DNA of 7,191 nt from Bacteroidaceae bacterium (GTDB lineage: Bacteria > Bacteroidota > Bacteroidia > Bacteroidales > Bacteroidaceae). Position 1 is the first letter of the stretch. Each line of letters begins with the position of its first letter. Position numbers and translations under genes: made by a program. This document shows, piece by piece, positions 1 through 6,245 of this stretch. The DNA lies in assembly GCA_017551845.1 (NCBI GenBank), contig JAFZKR010000054.1, positions 1 to 7,191 on the forward strand. Direction: 5' to 3'. The notes beneath the pieces were generated by a model that worked only from the letters and a program-made list of their open reading frames with translations, ran no database searches and was not told the origin of the DNA.

Positions 1-1062
1 CAGGGGCATACCGTTAAAGGTGTTGTTCTTGACCATGGAATAGATGGCCATATCCTCGAATATGAGGGTCTGGCCTTCTTTTAACGGGGTATCGAATGAG
101 TAATCTCCTATTATATCGCCCGACAGGCAGGTGGGGCCGCCTAAACGGTACGTATAGGCTTTTTCTTGGGGCTGACCGCTGTCACGCAATGGCGGGCGGT
201 ACGGCATCTCAAGCACATCAGGCATGTGGCATGCGGCCGATGTATCTAAAATTGCGATATCCGTTGCACCCTTATGGTGCTGCACCTCAAGAACCTTGGT
301 ATGCAGATAACCGGCATTAAGGGCGATCGCCTCACCCGGCTCCAGATATACGGTAAGGCCGTAGCCTTCTTTCATGCGGTTGATGCAGCGTTCCAGACGC
401 GGAATGTCGTAATCGGCACGTGTAATATGGTGACCGCCGCCAAAGTTCACCCACTTCATCTTGGGGAGCCACTCACGGAACTGCTCCTCAAAAGCGTTCA
501 GCGTAGTCTCAAGATCATCGGAGTTCTGCTCACAGAGAGTATGGAAATGCAATCCGTCAAGCATGCCAAATAATTCTGCAGGTGCCTTGCGGAACTCCTC
601 AATGGTCACACCCAGCCTGCTACCGGGAGCGCAAGGGTCATAAATTGCGTGCTCGGCGGGCTGCGTTGAAACCTGCGGATTTATTCTCAATCCGACCTGT
701 TTTTTTGACTCTCTAGTTAGCGGACCAAATTTCTCTAACTGGGGAATTGAATTGAAGACAATATGGTCGCAGATTTTCAGAATCTCGGGAAAGTCCTCCT
801 CACGGAATGCGGGAGAGAATATGTGATTCTCGCGGCAGGGCATCTCCTCGTGGCACAAGCGGGCCTCAAAGAGGCCGCTTGCGGTTGCGCCACAGAGATA
901 TTTTGAAATTAAAGGATAGACGGCATAGCAACTGAACGCCTTCTGAGCCAGCAGAATACGGCAACCGGTACGGTCCATCACCCCGCGCAGCACCTTGAGG
1001 TTCTCCTCCAGTCTGTCGCGGTCAACAACGTAACACGGAGTTTTCAATTCAGTCCCTTTCAT
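1..1062 (-). CDS. nspC: Carboxynorspermidine/carboxyspermidine decarboxylase, 3' end outside window
   Basis: This PLP-dependent decarboxylase (alanine-racemase-like fold, type III) removes CO2 from carboxyspermidine or carboxynorspermidine to give spermidine or norspermidine, the last step of the dcSAM-independent route. I translated 354 uninterrupted codons from the ATG at 1062-1060; the stop lies beyond position 1. Visible motifs are the PLP lysine K41 in LLAQKAF, GLHFHTLCEQ at 170-179, the phosphate-binding GGG at 208-210, EPGEA at 241-245, and GPTCLSGD at 309-316 carrying the conserved active-site cysteine. The family is usually about 375-380 residues, so roughly 25 are missing. An in-frame stop lies upstream without another ATG between, which fixes the start. 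It follows the carboxynorspermidine synthase by 43 bp on the same strand, the usual partner. Family assignment is firm; in gut Bacteroidales the physiological product is expected to be spermidine (inference). Confidence 0.93.
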   Translation of the reverse strand, partial: MKGTELKTPCYVVDRDRLEENLKVLRGVMDRTGCRILLAQKAFSCYAVYPLISKYLCGATASGLFEARLCHEEMPCRENHIFSPAFREEDFPEILKICDHIVFNSIPQLEKFGPLTRESKKQVGLRINPQVSTQPAEHAIYDPCAPGSRLGVTIEEFRKAPAELFGMLDGLHFHTLCEQNSDDLETTLNAFEEQFREWLPKMKWVNFGGGHHITRADYDIPRLERCINRMKEGYGLTVYLEPGEAIALNAGYLHTKVLEVQHHKGATDIAILDTSAACHMPDVLEMPYRPPLRDSGQPQEKAYTYRLGGPTCLSGDIIGDYSFDTPLKEGQTLIFEDMAIYSMVKNNTFNGMPL

Positions 1063-1112
1063 CCGTAATTCCGTATTTCCGTAAATCCGTATTTCCGTAA
1101 ATCCGTTAATCC
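1063..1112. repeat. 8-bp tandem repeat array between synthase and nspC
   Basis: Six consecutive 8-bp units fill the gap: ccgtaatt, ccgtattt, ccgtaaat, ccgtattt, ccgtaaat, ccgttaat, followed by cc. The middle four units are two perfect copies of a 16-bp unit (1071-1086 and 1087-1102). The array takes up the whole intergenic gap, abuts the nspC ATG and contains the TAA stop of the synthase (1106-1108) in its last unit. Copy-number change would alter the stop-to-start distance of the two genes without changing either protein. Confidence 0.9.
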
Positions 1113-2371
1113 ACCATTACGGGATTCTCATCAACAACCCAAGGCAGACCCCACTTGTTCAGGGCCTCCATGTATGGATCCGGATCAAACTCCTCAACGT
1201 TGAACACGCCTGCGCCCTTCCACTGACCAGTCATAACCATCATTGTACCAATCATTGCGGGAACGCCTGTGGTGTAAGATATGGCCTGTGAGCCCACCTC
1301 CTTGTAGCACTCCTGATGGTCGCATACGTTATAAATCTTGATGGCGCGCTTCTTACCGTCCTTGATTCCGGTGTAGATGCAGCCGATGTTGGTCTTTCCT
1401 ACTGTGCGCGGGCCCAGTGATGCGGGATCGGGCAGAAGAGCCTTGAGGAACTGGATGGGAACAATCTCACGGCCCTCAAACATAACGGGATCTGTACGCA
1501 GCATGCCTACGTTCTCAAGACACTTCATATGTGTAAGATAACTCTGGCCGAATGTCATGAAGAAACGGATGCGCTTTACGCCGGGAATGTTCTTGGCAAG
1601 AGACTCAATCTCCTCATGATGAAGCAGATACATATCCTTCATACCTACCTGCTCAAAGTTGTACTCGCGCTTTATCTCCATGGGCTTGGTCTCAACCCAG
1701 TGGCCGTTCTCCCAGTATGAACCGTTGGCCGATACCTCACGCAGGTTGATCTCAGGGTTGAAGTTGGTAGCAAATGGATAACCGTGGTCACCGCCGTTGC
1801 AATCGAGGATATCGATGGTGTGGATCTCATCAAAGTAGTGCTTGAGAGCATATGCTGAGAATACGCTGGTTACGCCCGGATCAAAACCTGTACCCAGGAT
1901 TGCGGTTATACCTGCATCCTTGTATTTCTTCTGATAAGCCCACTGCCATGAGTAGTCAAAGTACGCGGTGAAGCCCTGCTCCTTGCAGCGCTTCTCATAA
2001 ATGGCACGCCATTTGGGATCCTCGGTATCCTCAGGCTCATAGTTTGCTGAGTCAACGTAATGTACGCCGCATGCAAGGCAGGCGTCCATTATGGTCAGGT
2101 CCTGATACGGCAGGGCCAGATTCAGTACTACATCAGGCTTGACGCTCTTGATCAGTACAATAAGTTCATCAACGCTGTCGGCATTTACCTTAGCGGTTGT
2201 AATCTTGGAACGGCTCTTGCCCTCCTTCTCAATCTTAGCCTTAAGATCATCGCACTTGCTTACCGTACGGCTGGCAATGCAAATCTCATCAAACACTGCG
2301 TCGTTCTGGGCGCACTTCTGAATCGCTACCTGGGCTACGCCTCCGCAGCCTATTACTAATACTTTTCCCAT
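1106..2371 (-). CDS. Carboxynorspermidine synthase (saccharopine dehydrogenase family)
   Basis: The NAD(P)H-dependent enzyme condenses L-aspartate beta-semialdehyde with a diamine (putrescine to carboxyspermidine, or diaminopropane to carboxynorspermidine) and reduces the Schiff base. The 421-residue protein opens with a Rossmann nucleotide-binding strand and glycine loop (VLVIGCGGVA, residues 4-13). It then carries features typical of this subfamily rather than lysine-pathway saccharopine dehydrogenase: TGFDPGVTSVFSAYA at 161-175, the DCNGGDHGYPFATNFNPE stretch from 190, and TTGVPAMIGTMM near 367. Automated annotation often calls such proteins Lys1 or saccharopine dehydrogenase, but the adjacent nspC argues against a lysine role. 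The ATG at 2371-2369 is preceded by AAAGGAT on the minus strand, a possible weak ribosome site. A palindromic repeat separates it from speB. The alternative substrate agmatine (giving carboxyaminopropylagmatine) cannot be excluded from sequence. Confidence 0.92.
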   Translation of the reverse strand: MGKVLVIGCGGVAQVAIQKCAQNDAVFDEICIASRTVSKCDDLKAKIEKEGKSRSKITTAKVNADSVDELIVLIKSVKPDVVLNLALPYQDLTIMDACLACGVHYVDSANYEPEDTEDPKWRAIYEKRCKEQGFTAYFDYSWQWAYQKKYKDAGITAILGTGFDPGVTSVFSAYALKHYFDEIHTIDILDCNGGDHGYPFATNFNPEINLREVSANGSYWENGHWVETKPMEIKREYNFEQVGMKDMYLLHHEEIESLAKNIPGVKRIRFFMTFGQSYLTHMKCLENVGMLRTDPVMFEGREIVPIQFLKALLPDPASLGPRTVGKTNIGCIYTGIKDGKKRAIKIYNVCDHQECYKEVGSQAISYTTGVPAMIGTMMVMTGQWKGAGVFNVEEFDPDPYMEALNKWGLPWVVDENPVMVD

Positions 2372-2408
2372 TATCCTTTATTTTTGATTTCTGATTTCTT
2401 CTAAGCAC

Positions 2409-2540
2409 GCAAATTTTACTACTACAGTTACCGGACTACGGCCCTACGGGCCTATCCCTCCCACGCCCTATGGGCGCGGGCCCCTCCCTCTGACGCGCCG
2501 AGGGTGGCGACGGTCCTGTAACCGTAGTAGTAAAATTTGC
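2409..2540. repeat. Palindromic repeat element with 28-bp terminal inverted repeats
   Basis: The arms at 2409-2436 and 2513-2540 are inverted copies of each other over 28 bp with two mismatches, ending in GCAAATTTTACTACTAC outward. The GC-rich interior differs sharply from the AT-rich flanks and contains small hairpins: GGCCC-TAC-GGGCC (2440-2452), CGCCC-TAT-GGGCG (2464-2476) and CGCC-N6-GGCG (2496-2509). There is no open reading frame, so it cannot move by itself. It fills almost all of the 172-bp gap between speB and the synthase gene. The form suggests a dispersed REP/MITE-like repeat, but whether other copies exist cannot be seen here. No T-run follows, so it is not a standard terminator. 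It could still stabilise or process mRNA between the two halves of the operon. Confidence 0.75.
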
Positions 2541-2543
2541 TTA

Positions 2544-3401
2544 TCATAACTTGAGACTTAAGAGCAATTCTCTAATAATCTTACAGGCGGCTGCAGTTGA
2601 AGCTCCACTCTGATCGTATGGCGGGCAGAGCTCGTTTACGTCTAGGCCTACTATGTTGCAGCTGTTGCAGACTGTGTATATTGCTTCTATAAGTTGCATG
2701 AATGTAACTCCACCGTACTCGGGAGTGCCTGTACCGGGGAATACTGAGGGATCCATTACGTCCAGATCTATGGTGAAATAGACTGGGACAGAACCAAGTC
2801 CCTTAACGACCTCTGCAAGTCCGTCAAAGTTGAACTTGTGCAGGTCAGTGTGGCCCTCGGCAGCCCAACGGAACTCGGCACGCTCGCCGGAGCGGATGCC
2901 GAACTGGTGGATGCGGCCGTCACCTACAAGGTCATGGCAGCGGCGCAGGACGCAGGCGTGTGAGAGCTTTACGTCAAGGTACTGGTCACGCAGGTCGGTG
3001 TGAGCATCAAAGTGAATGATGTTCACATCGGGGTATTTCTTGAAGACCTCGCGGAATGCACCCAGGGTGACCAGATGCTCCCCTCCTATCATGAAAGGGA
3101 TCTTACCGTCAGCAAGAATGGTGGCGGTACGTTCTGAAATCTGAGCTAAAGCCTTCTCGGCACTACCTATACATAGTTCAATATCACCACTGTCAAATAC
3201 GCTGATATCCTCCAAGTCACAATCAAGCCAAGGGCTGTATGTCTCAAGGCCAAAAGATTCACTGCGTACTGCATGAGGAGCAAACCTTGTGCCGGGACGG
3301 AATGAGGTGGTGGAGTCAAATGGAGCGCCGAACAGCACTATACGTGCATCGGCATAATCGGCATCGCAGCCTATGAATGTCTCTACGTTTCTGCCCAGCA
3401 T
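2544..3401 (-). CDS. speB: Agmatinase-type ureohydrolase
   Basis: This manganese-dependent member of the arginase/agmatinase family hydrolyses agmatine to putrescine and urea. The 285-residue length is normal. All six expected metal ligands are present: H109 in GGEH, D132, H134 and D136 in DAHTD, and D212 and D214 in TIDLDVMDP. The typical PGTGTPEYGG loop follows (222-231), then GLDVNELCPPYD (252-263) with the conserved glutamate E257. It starts 3 bp after the speE-like stop (TGA-TTT-ATG), so the two are almost surely translated together. Its position between arginine decarboxylase and the carboxyspermidine enzymes supports a guanidine substrate from arginine. An alternative is aminopropylagmatine ureohydrolase, acting after the aminopropyl group is added; the metal-site residues do not distinguish these. 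Arginase is unlikely, given the adjacent arginine decarboxylase. Confidence 0.9.
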   Translation of the reverse strand: MLGRNVETFIGCDADYADARIVLFGAPFDSTTSFRPGTRFAPHAVRSESFGLETYSPWLDCDLEDISVFDSGDIELCIGSAEKALAQISERTATILADGKIPFMIGGEHLVTLGAFREVFKKYPDVNIIHFDAHTDLRDQYLDVKLSHACVLRRCHDLVGDGRIHQFGIRSGERAEFRWAAEGHTDLHKFNFDGLAEVVKGLGSVPVYFTIDLDVMDPSVFPGTGTPEYGGVTFMQLIEAIYTVCNSCNIVGLDVNELCPPYDQSGASTAAACKIIRELLLSLKL

Positions 3402-3404
3402 AAA

Positions 3405-4268
3405 TCAATCCTTTATCTTTTCCACATCGGCAAGCATACGCTCCACGTAAGCAGGAAGAGCAAAACAGCCCTTATGCAGATTGGTTGTGTAATAATCGGT
3501 TTTGATGCCAAGCTGATTCCAAGCATCGGCATCAAGGTCAATGACAGGACGGAATTTTTTGGAAGCAAATCCGAACAGCCAATATCCCGACGGGTAAGAA
3601 GGGATATGAGCCTGATACACGCGGCTTATGGGGAAGCTGTTCACAATACGTTTGTGAGCTTTCTGGGTCTCAATGCGATCCTCCTCATAGAATGGGCTCT
3701 GATGCTGGTTCACCATGATTCCATCGGACTTGAGCGCCTTGTAGCAGCTGCCGTAAAACTCACGGGTAAGCAAGCTCTCGCCCGGACCGTAGAATCCGGC
3801 GGAGTCCACAATTATCAGGTCATATTCGTTCTCAATATGCCGGATGAATCGAAGGGCATTCTCAGTATAGATGGTAACACGAGGATCATCAAGTGACTCT
3901 GCCATCTCAGGGAAATACTGGCGGCAAGCCTGTACCACGCCCTCATTGATTTCAATCAAATCAATAGTCTTGATGGACTGATACTTGAGCAACTCACGCA
4001 CCACACCTCCGTCACCGGATCCGAACACCAATATCTTCTCGACTTTGGGATTGACTGCCATAGGTACATGAGAAAGCATCTCATCGTAGATAAACTCATC
4101 ACGTTGAGTAAAGATGATGTAACCGTCCACAGCCAGGAAACGGCCATACTCGGGAGAATCGAAAATATCGACACGACCCAGATCATTCTCACTGGAATAA
4201 AGATGCTTATCGACCTTTACCGAAAACTTGACATGAGGGGTATGAAGTTCAGTGAACCAGAATTCCAT
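3405..4268 (-). CDS. speE: Spermidine synthase-like aminopropyltransferase with altered active site
   Basis: The 287-residue protein has the full spermidine synthase layout: N-terminal beta domain starting WFTE, QRDEFIYDEMLSHVP (55-69), a Rossmann methyltransferase-like core with VFGSGDGG (81-88), the gatekeeping loop region VDSAGFYGPGESL (154-166), and IPSYPSGYW (222-230). Canonical enzymes transfer the aminopropyl group of dcSAM to putrescine. By eye alignment to human spermidine synthase, several acidic positions are neutral here: EID becomes EIN (N108), the Asp before GF becomes N137, DSSDP becomes DSAGF (G158), and the Glu of the QGE motif becomes Q190. The presumed catalytic base D155 and the GDGG aspartate D86 remain. 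It lies 38 bp after speA and 3 bp before speB. Fold assignment is strong; the reaction is uncertain because the amine-binding acids are reduced and speD is not in view. Confidence 0.75.
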   Translation of the reverse strand: MEFWFTELHTPHVKFSVKVDKHLYSSENDLGRVDIFDSPEYGRFLAVDGYIIFTQRDEFIYDEMLSHVPMAVNPKVEKILVFGSGDGGVVRELLKYQSIKTIDLIEINEGVVQACRQYFPEMAESLDDPRVTIYTENALRFIRHIENEYDLIIVDSAGFYGPGESLLTREFYGSCYKALKSDGIMVNQHQSPFYEEDRIETQKAHKRIVNSFPISRVYQAHIPSYPSGYWLFGFASKKFRPVIDLDADAWNQLGIKTDYYTTNLHKGCFALPAYVERMLADVEKIKD

Positions 4269-4306
4269 TTCCTATAGTATTTACAGAACAAAACAGTGTA
4301 GCAAAA

Positions 4307-5764
4307 TCAATATGTAGCATGCTCCTTAATCACGTTAAGGCACTCCACCTTCTCATCCTCAGGACCAGTAAGCTGGCAACCCTTCTCCTTAGCGTAAAGC
4401 ACATAATCTATTATTTCCTGCGTAATACGCTCGCCTGGAGCCAGAATAGGAATTCCCGGAGGATAGCACATAAGGAACTCCGTACAGATACGACCGTTCG
4501 TTTCACGGATTGGAATCATCTCCTCCTTAGGAGCATAGAAAGCCTCTTGAGGAGTCATCACCACCGACGGAGTGATATACTCATGGTCGAACAGACCGGT
4601 ACGGTCCTTGCTATAGAGGCGCTTTATGTCGAACAGTGCACTCACGAGCCTCTCAACTTCACGCATCCGGTCACCAATCGATATGTAAGCCAGAACGTTG
4701 CCCATATCACCAAGTTCCAACTGAATATCATACTCGTCACGCAGCAGGTCATAGACCTCAATGCCGGCAAGTCCGATGTCAAGAGTATAGACAGTAAGCT
4801 TAGTGGGGTCAAAATCATACACGCTGTCACCGTTTATCAGCTCTTTGCCATACGCATAATAACCTCCTATCTTATTAATCTCAGTGCGAGCATAATCAGC
4901 TATTCGCATCACCTCCTTAAACAGTTCCTTTCCACGTAAGGCTAAGTTGCGGCGCGAAATATCCAGACTTGCTATGAGCAGATACGATGCGCTGGTGGTC
5001 TGGGTAAGATTTATTACCTGACGCACATAACCCGGACTGACATTCGGACCTGTAAGCAGGAAAGAACTCTGTGTGAGACTGCCGCCTGATTTGTGCATGC
5101 TGACCGATGACATATCGGCACCCGCTGCCATAGCGGTAACAGGCATGTTATCACCGAAATAAAAATGTGTACCGTGAGCCTCATCAACCAGCACCATCAT
5201 GCCGTTCTCATGTGCCAGTTCGACAATTCTCTTGAGATTAGAACATATTCCGTAGTATGTAGGGTTATTCACAAGAATAGCCACTGCATCGGGGTTTTCT
5301 TCGATGGCACGTTCCACCTGCGATATCTTCATTCCTAAAGCTATTCCCAAATGATTGTCGGTCTCCGGGTTAACATAAATAGGTGTTGCACCGTTCACCA
5401 CGAGAGCATTGATGACGCTCCGATGCACATTACGCGGCATGATTATCTTCTCACCGCTCTTGCATGCCGTAAGCACCATAGTCTGTACGGCCGATGTAGT
5501 ACCGCCCACCATAAGAAATGCATGTGCGGCACCGAACGCATCGGCTGCCAGTTCTTCGGCCTCTTTGATTACTGAGATGGGATGACAGAGGTTATCGAGG
5601 GGTTTCATTGAGTTTACATCAAGCTCAACGCACTGCTTACCCAACAGTGAAACCAACTCGGGGTTACCCCTACCTCTTTTGTGACCGGGTACATCAAACG
5701 GTACCACTCTGTTCCTGCGGAACTCCTGCAGAGCTTCATAAACTGGAGATTTTCGCTGATCCAT
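4307..5764 (-). CDS. speA: Arginine decarboxylase, Orn/Lys/Arg decarboxylase fold-type I
   Basis: This is a PLP-dependent decarboxylase of the group that includes Bacillus SpeA (aspartate aminotransferase fold, about 480-490 residues; here 485). Visible motifs are DVPGHKRG (24-31), the cofactor-phosphate region GGTTSA (87-92), NPTYYG (167-172), DEAHGTH (194-200) and the Schiff-base lysine K225 in SMHKSGGS. The C-terminal small domain with MCYPPGIPILAPGE is complete. Family members act on arginine, lysine or ornithine. Arginine is inferred here because a ureohydrolase sits two genes downstream, making arginine to agmatine to putrescine a continuous path. The start is unambiguous: a TAG codon directly precedes the ATG in frame. 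It is the first gene of the operon, behind a roughly 330-nt leader with a terminator-like hairpin, so transcription attenuation is a plausible control. Confidence 0.9.
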   Translation of the reverse strand: MDQRKSPVYEALQEFRRNRVVPFDVPGHKRGRGNPELVSLLGKQCVELDVNSMKPLDNLCHPISVIKEAEELAADAFGAAHAFLMVGGTTSAVQTMVLTACKSGEKIIMPRNVHRSVINALVVNGATPIYVNPETDNHLGIALGMKISQVERAIEENPDAVAILVNNPTYYGICSNLKRIVELAHENGMMVLVDEAHGTHFYFGDNMPVTAMAAGADMSSVSMHKSGGSLTQSSFLLTGPNVSPGYVRQVINLTQTTSASYLLIASLDISRRNLALRGKELFKEVMRIADYARTEINKIGGYYAYGKELINGDSVYDFDPTKLTVYTLDIGLAGIEVYDLLRDEYDIQLELGDMGNVLAYISIGDRMREVERLVSALFDIKRLYSKDRTGLFDHEYITPSVVMTPQEAFYAPKEEMIPIRETNGRICTEFLMCYPPGIPILAPGERITQEIIDYVLYAKEKGCQLTGPEDEKVECLNVIKEHATY

Positions 5765-6098
5765 CTACTGCAAAACGTTTTAAAAAGTTCAACCATCCTG
5801 TCTTTTTTCAGCCTCTTGCGTAAGAAGACAAAAAAAAGACATAAACAATAAAACCTCTCTTGTTTACGTCTTCGGTACGTGGACAGTAATGCCTTAAAGT
5901 ACTTTCAAATCAGAGTCTATATAGTAAACAAATACTTTTACTACTCTTCTTATTGACCGTTTTCCAAGTCGGGCGGTTTAAAAAACCTCGGTTATAAAGT
6001 AACCAACTTAAAAATAGGGGTACGTTTCCGTACACAATGTGCGTTATGCGCACAACTCAATAATAGGAAAACTCTGATTCAATCCATTCTGCTTTCCT
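5765..6098 (-). promoter_or_regulatory. Long structured 5' leader of speA, candidate attenuator or riboswitch
   Basis: From the predicted start near 6098 to the speA ATG the minus strand has no convincing gene but many helices. In transcript order they are: a 6-bp stem 6093-6098/6065-6070; a 6-bp hairpin 6038-6054; GUACG-GAAA-CGUAC with a GNRA tetraloop (6020-6033); GGUUA-N5-UAACC (5990-6004); GGUUU-UUU-AAACC (5975-5987); a 7-bp hairpin 5922-5943 with a possible outer extension to 5912-5947; and a terminator-like hairpin (5836-5872). AAUCAGAGU (6079-6071) is perfectly complementary to ACUCUGAUU (5916-5908) and could close the middle hairpins into one junction. I do not recognise a known riboswitch class. 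The helices are seen in sequence; the regulatory role is inference. Confidence 0.55.
5830..5872 (-). terminator. Intrinsic-terminator-like hairpin inside the speA leader
   Basis: On the minus strand AAGACGUAAACAA (5872-5860) pairs with UUGUUUAUGUCUU (5848-5836) in a 13-bp stem with a single G-U pair and an 11-nt loop. Eight consecutive U overlap and follow the stem (5837-5830). No minus-strand gene lies between this and the speA promoter, so it has nothing upstream to terminate except the leader itself. That points to an attenuator. The stem is AT-rich, so termination efficiency may be moderate. Confidence 0.7.
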
Positions 6099-6103
6099 GC
6101 CCG

Positions 6104-6133
6104 CAAAGTTACTTCTTTTTTATTACTACCCAA
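6104..6133 (-). promoter_or_regulatory. Bacteroidota-type promoter for the speA operon
   Basis: The minus strand shows TAACTTTG at 6111-6104, an exact match to the TAnnTTTG -7 box of the Bacteroidota primary sigma factor. TTG lies at 6133-6131, with 19 nt between. The transcript would begin at about 6096-6100, far upstream of speA. Confidence 0.75.
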
Positions 6134-6142
6134 CCTTTTTAT

Positions 6143-6185
6143 AAAAAAAGTACAATTGGGGACAGTCCCCAATTGTACTTTTTTT
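6143..6185. repeat. Perfect 21-bp-arm palindrome, REP-like
   Basis: The arms 6143-6163 and 6165-6185 are exact reverse complements around a single central A. The core is TTGGGGAC-A-GTCCCCAA and the outer ends are seven A and seven T. It could fold into a bidirectional terminator-like hairpin, but both neighbouring genes point away from it, so there is no obvious transcript to stop. The GGGGAC/GTCCCC core recalls REP-type repeats mobilised by Y1 (RAYT) transposases; that link is an inference. Confidence 0.8.
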
Positions 6186-6198
6186 CAGTTACGCATTA

Positions 6199-6219
6199 GG
6201 AACCGTCCCTATTGTGTAC
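6199..6219. repeat. Degenerate half-copy of the adjacent palindrome
   Basis: GGAACCGTCCCTATTGTGTAC resembles the right half of the preceding palindrome (GGGGACAGTCCCCAATTGTAC) with several changes and a small shift. Two related units in tandem would match the doublet arrangement seen in REP/BIME elements. It sits where the -33 region of the NUDIX promoter would be. Confidence 0.45.
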
Positions 6220-6227
6220 TACTTTTG
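6220..6227 (+). promoter_or_regulatory. Probable -7 box for the NUDIX gene
   Basis: TACTTTTG matches the Bacteroidota -7 consensus TAnnTTTG. A start site a few bases downstream would leave a leader of only about 12 nt before the ATG at 6246. No clear TTTG is found 19-20 nt upstream; that position falls at the edge of the degenerate repeat. Confidence 0.5.
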
Positions 6228-6245
6228 CACTCAAAATCACTCTGT

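Noticed and set aside
1106..2371. Reading as a lysine-pathway saccharopine dehydrogenase.
   Set aside because: Adjacent nspC, upstream polyamine genes and the subfamily motifs indicate carboxynorspermidine synthase.
5789..5842. 17-codon ATG frame (starting MSFFCLL) just upstream of speA.
   Set aside because: Its ATG is within the terminator stem and the poly-Phe start follows from the T-run; no amino-acid bias suited to attenuation.
5910..6053. GTG-initiated 47-codon open frame through the speA leader, containing four arginine codons and ending near the antiterminator hairpin.
   Set aside because: It needs a non-ATG start, has no visible ribosome site or recognisable protein, and crosses hairpins that explain the sequence better. 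A leader peptide role is not excluded.
6143..6185. Palindrome read as a bidirectional terminator.
   Set aside because: It has the right form, but both flanking genes are transcribed away from it, so no transcript would need ending here.
6156..6245. Thirty-codon N-terminal extension of the NUDIX protein.
   Set aside because: It is encoded by the palindromic repeat and promoter region, lies upstream of the -7 box, and is not part of the NUDIX fold.
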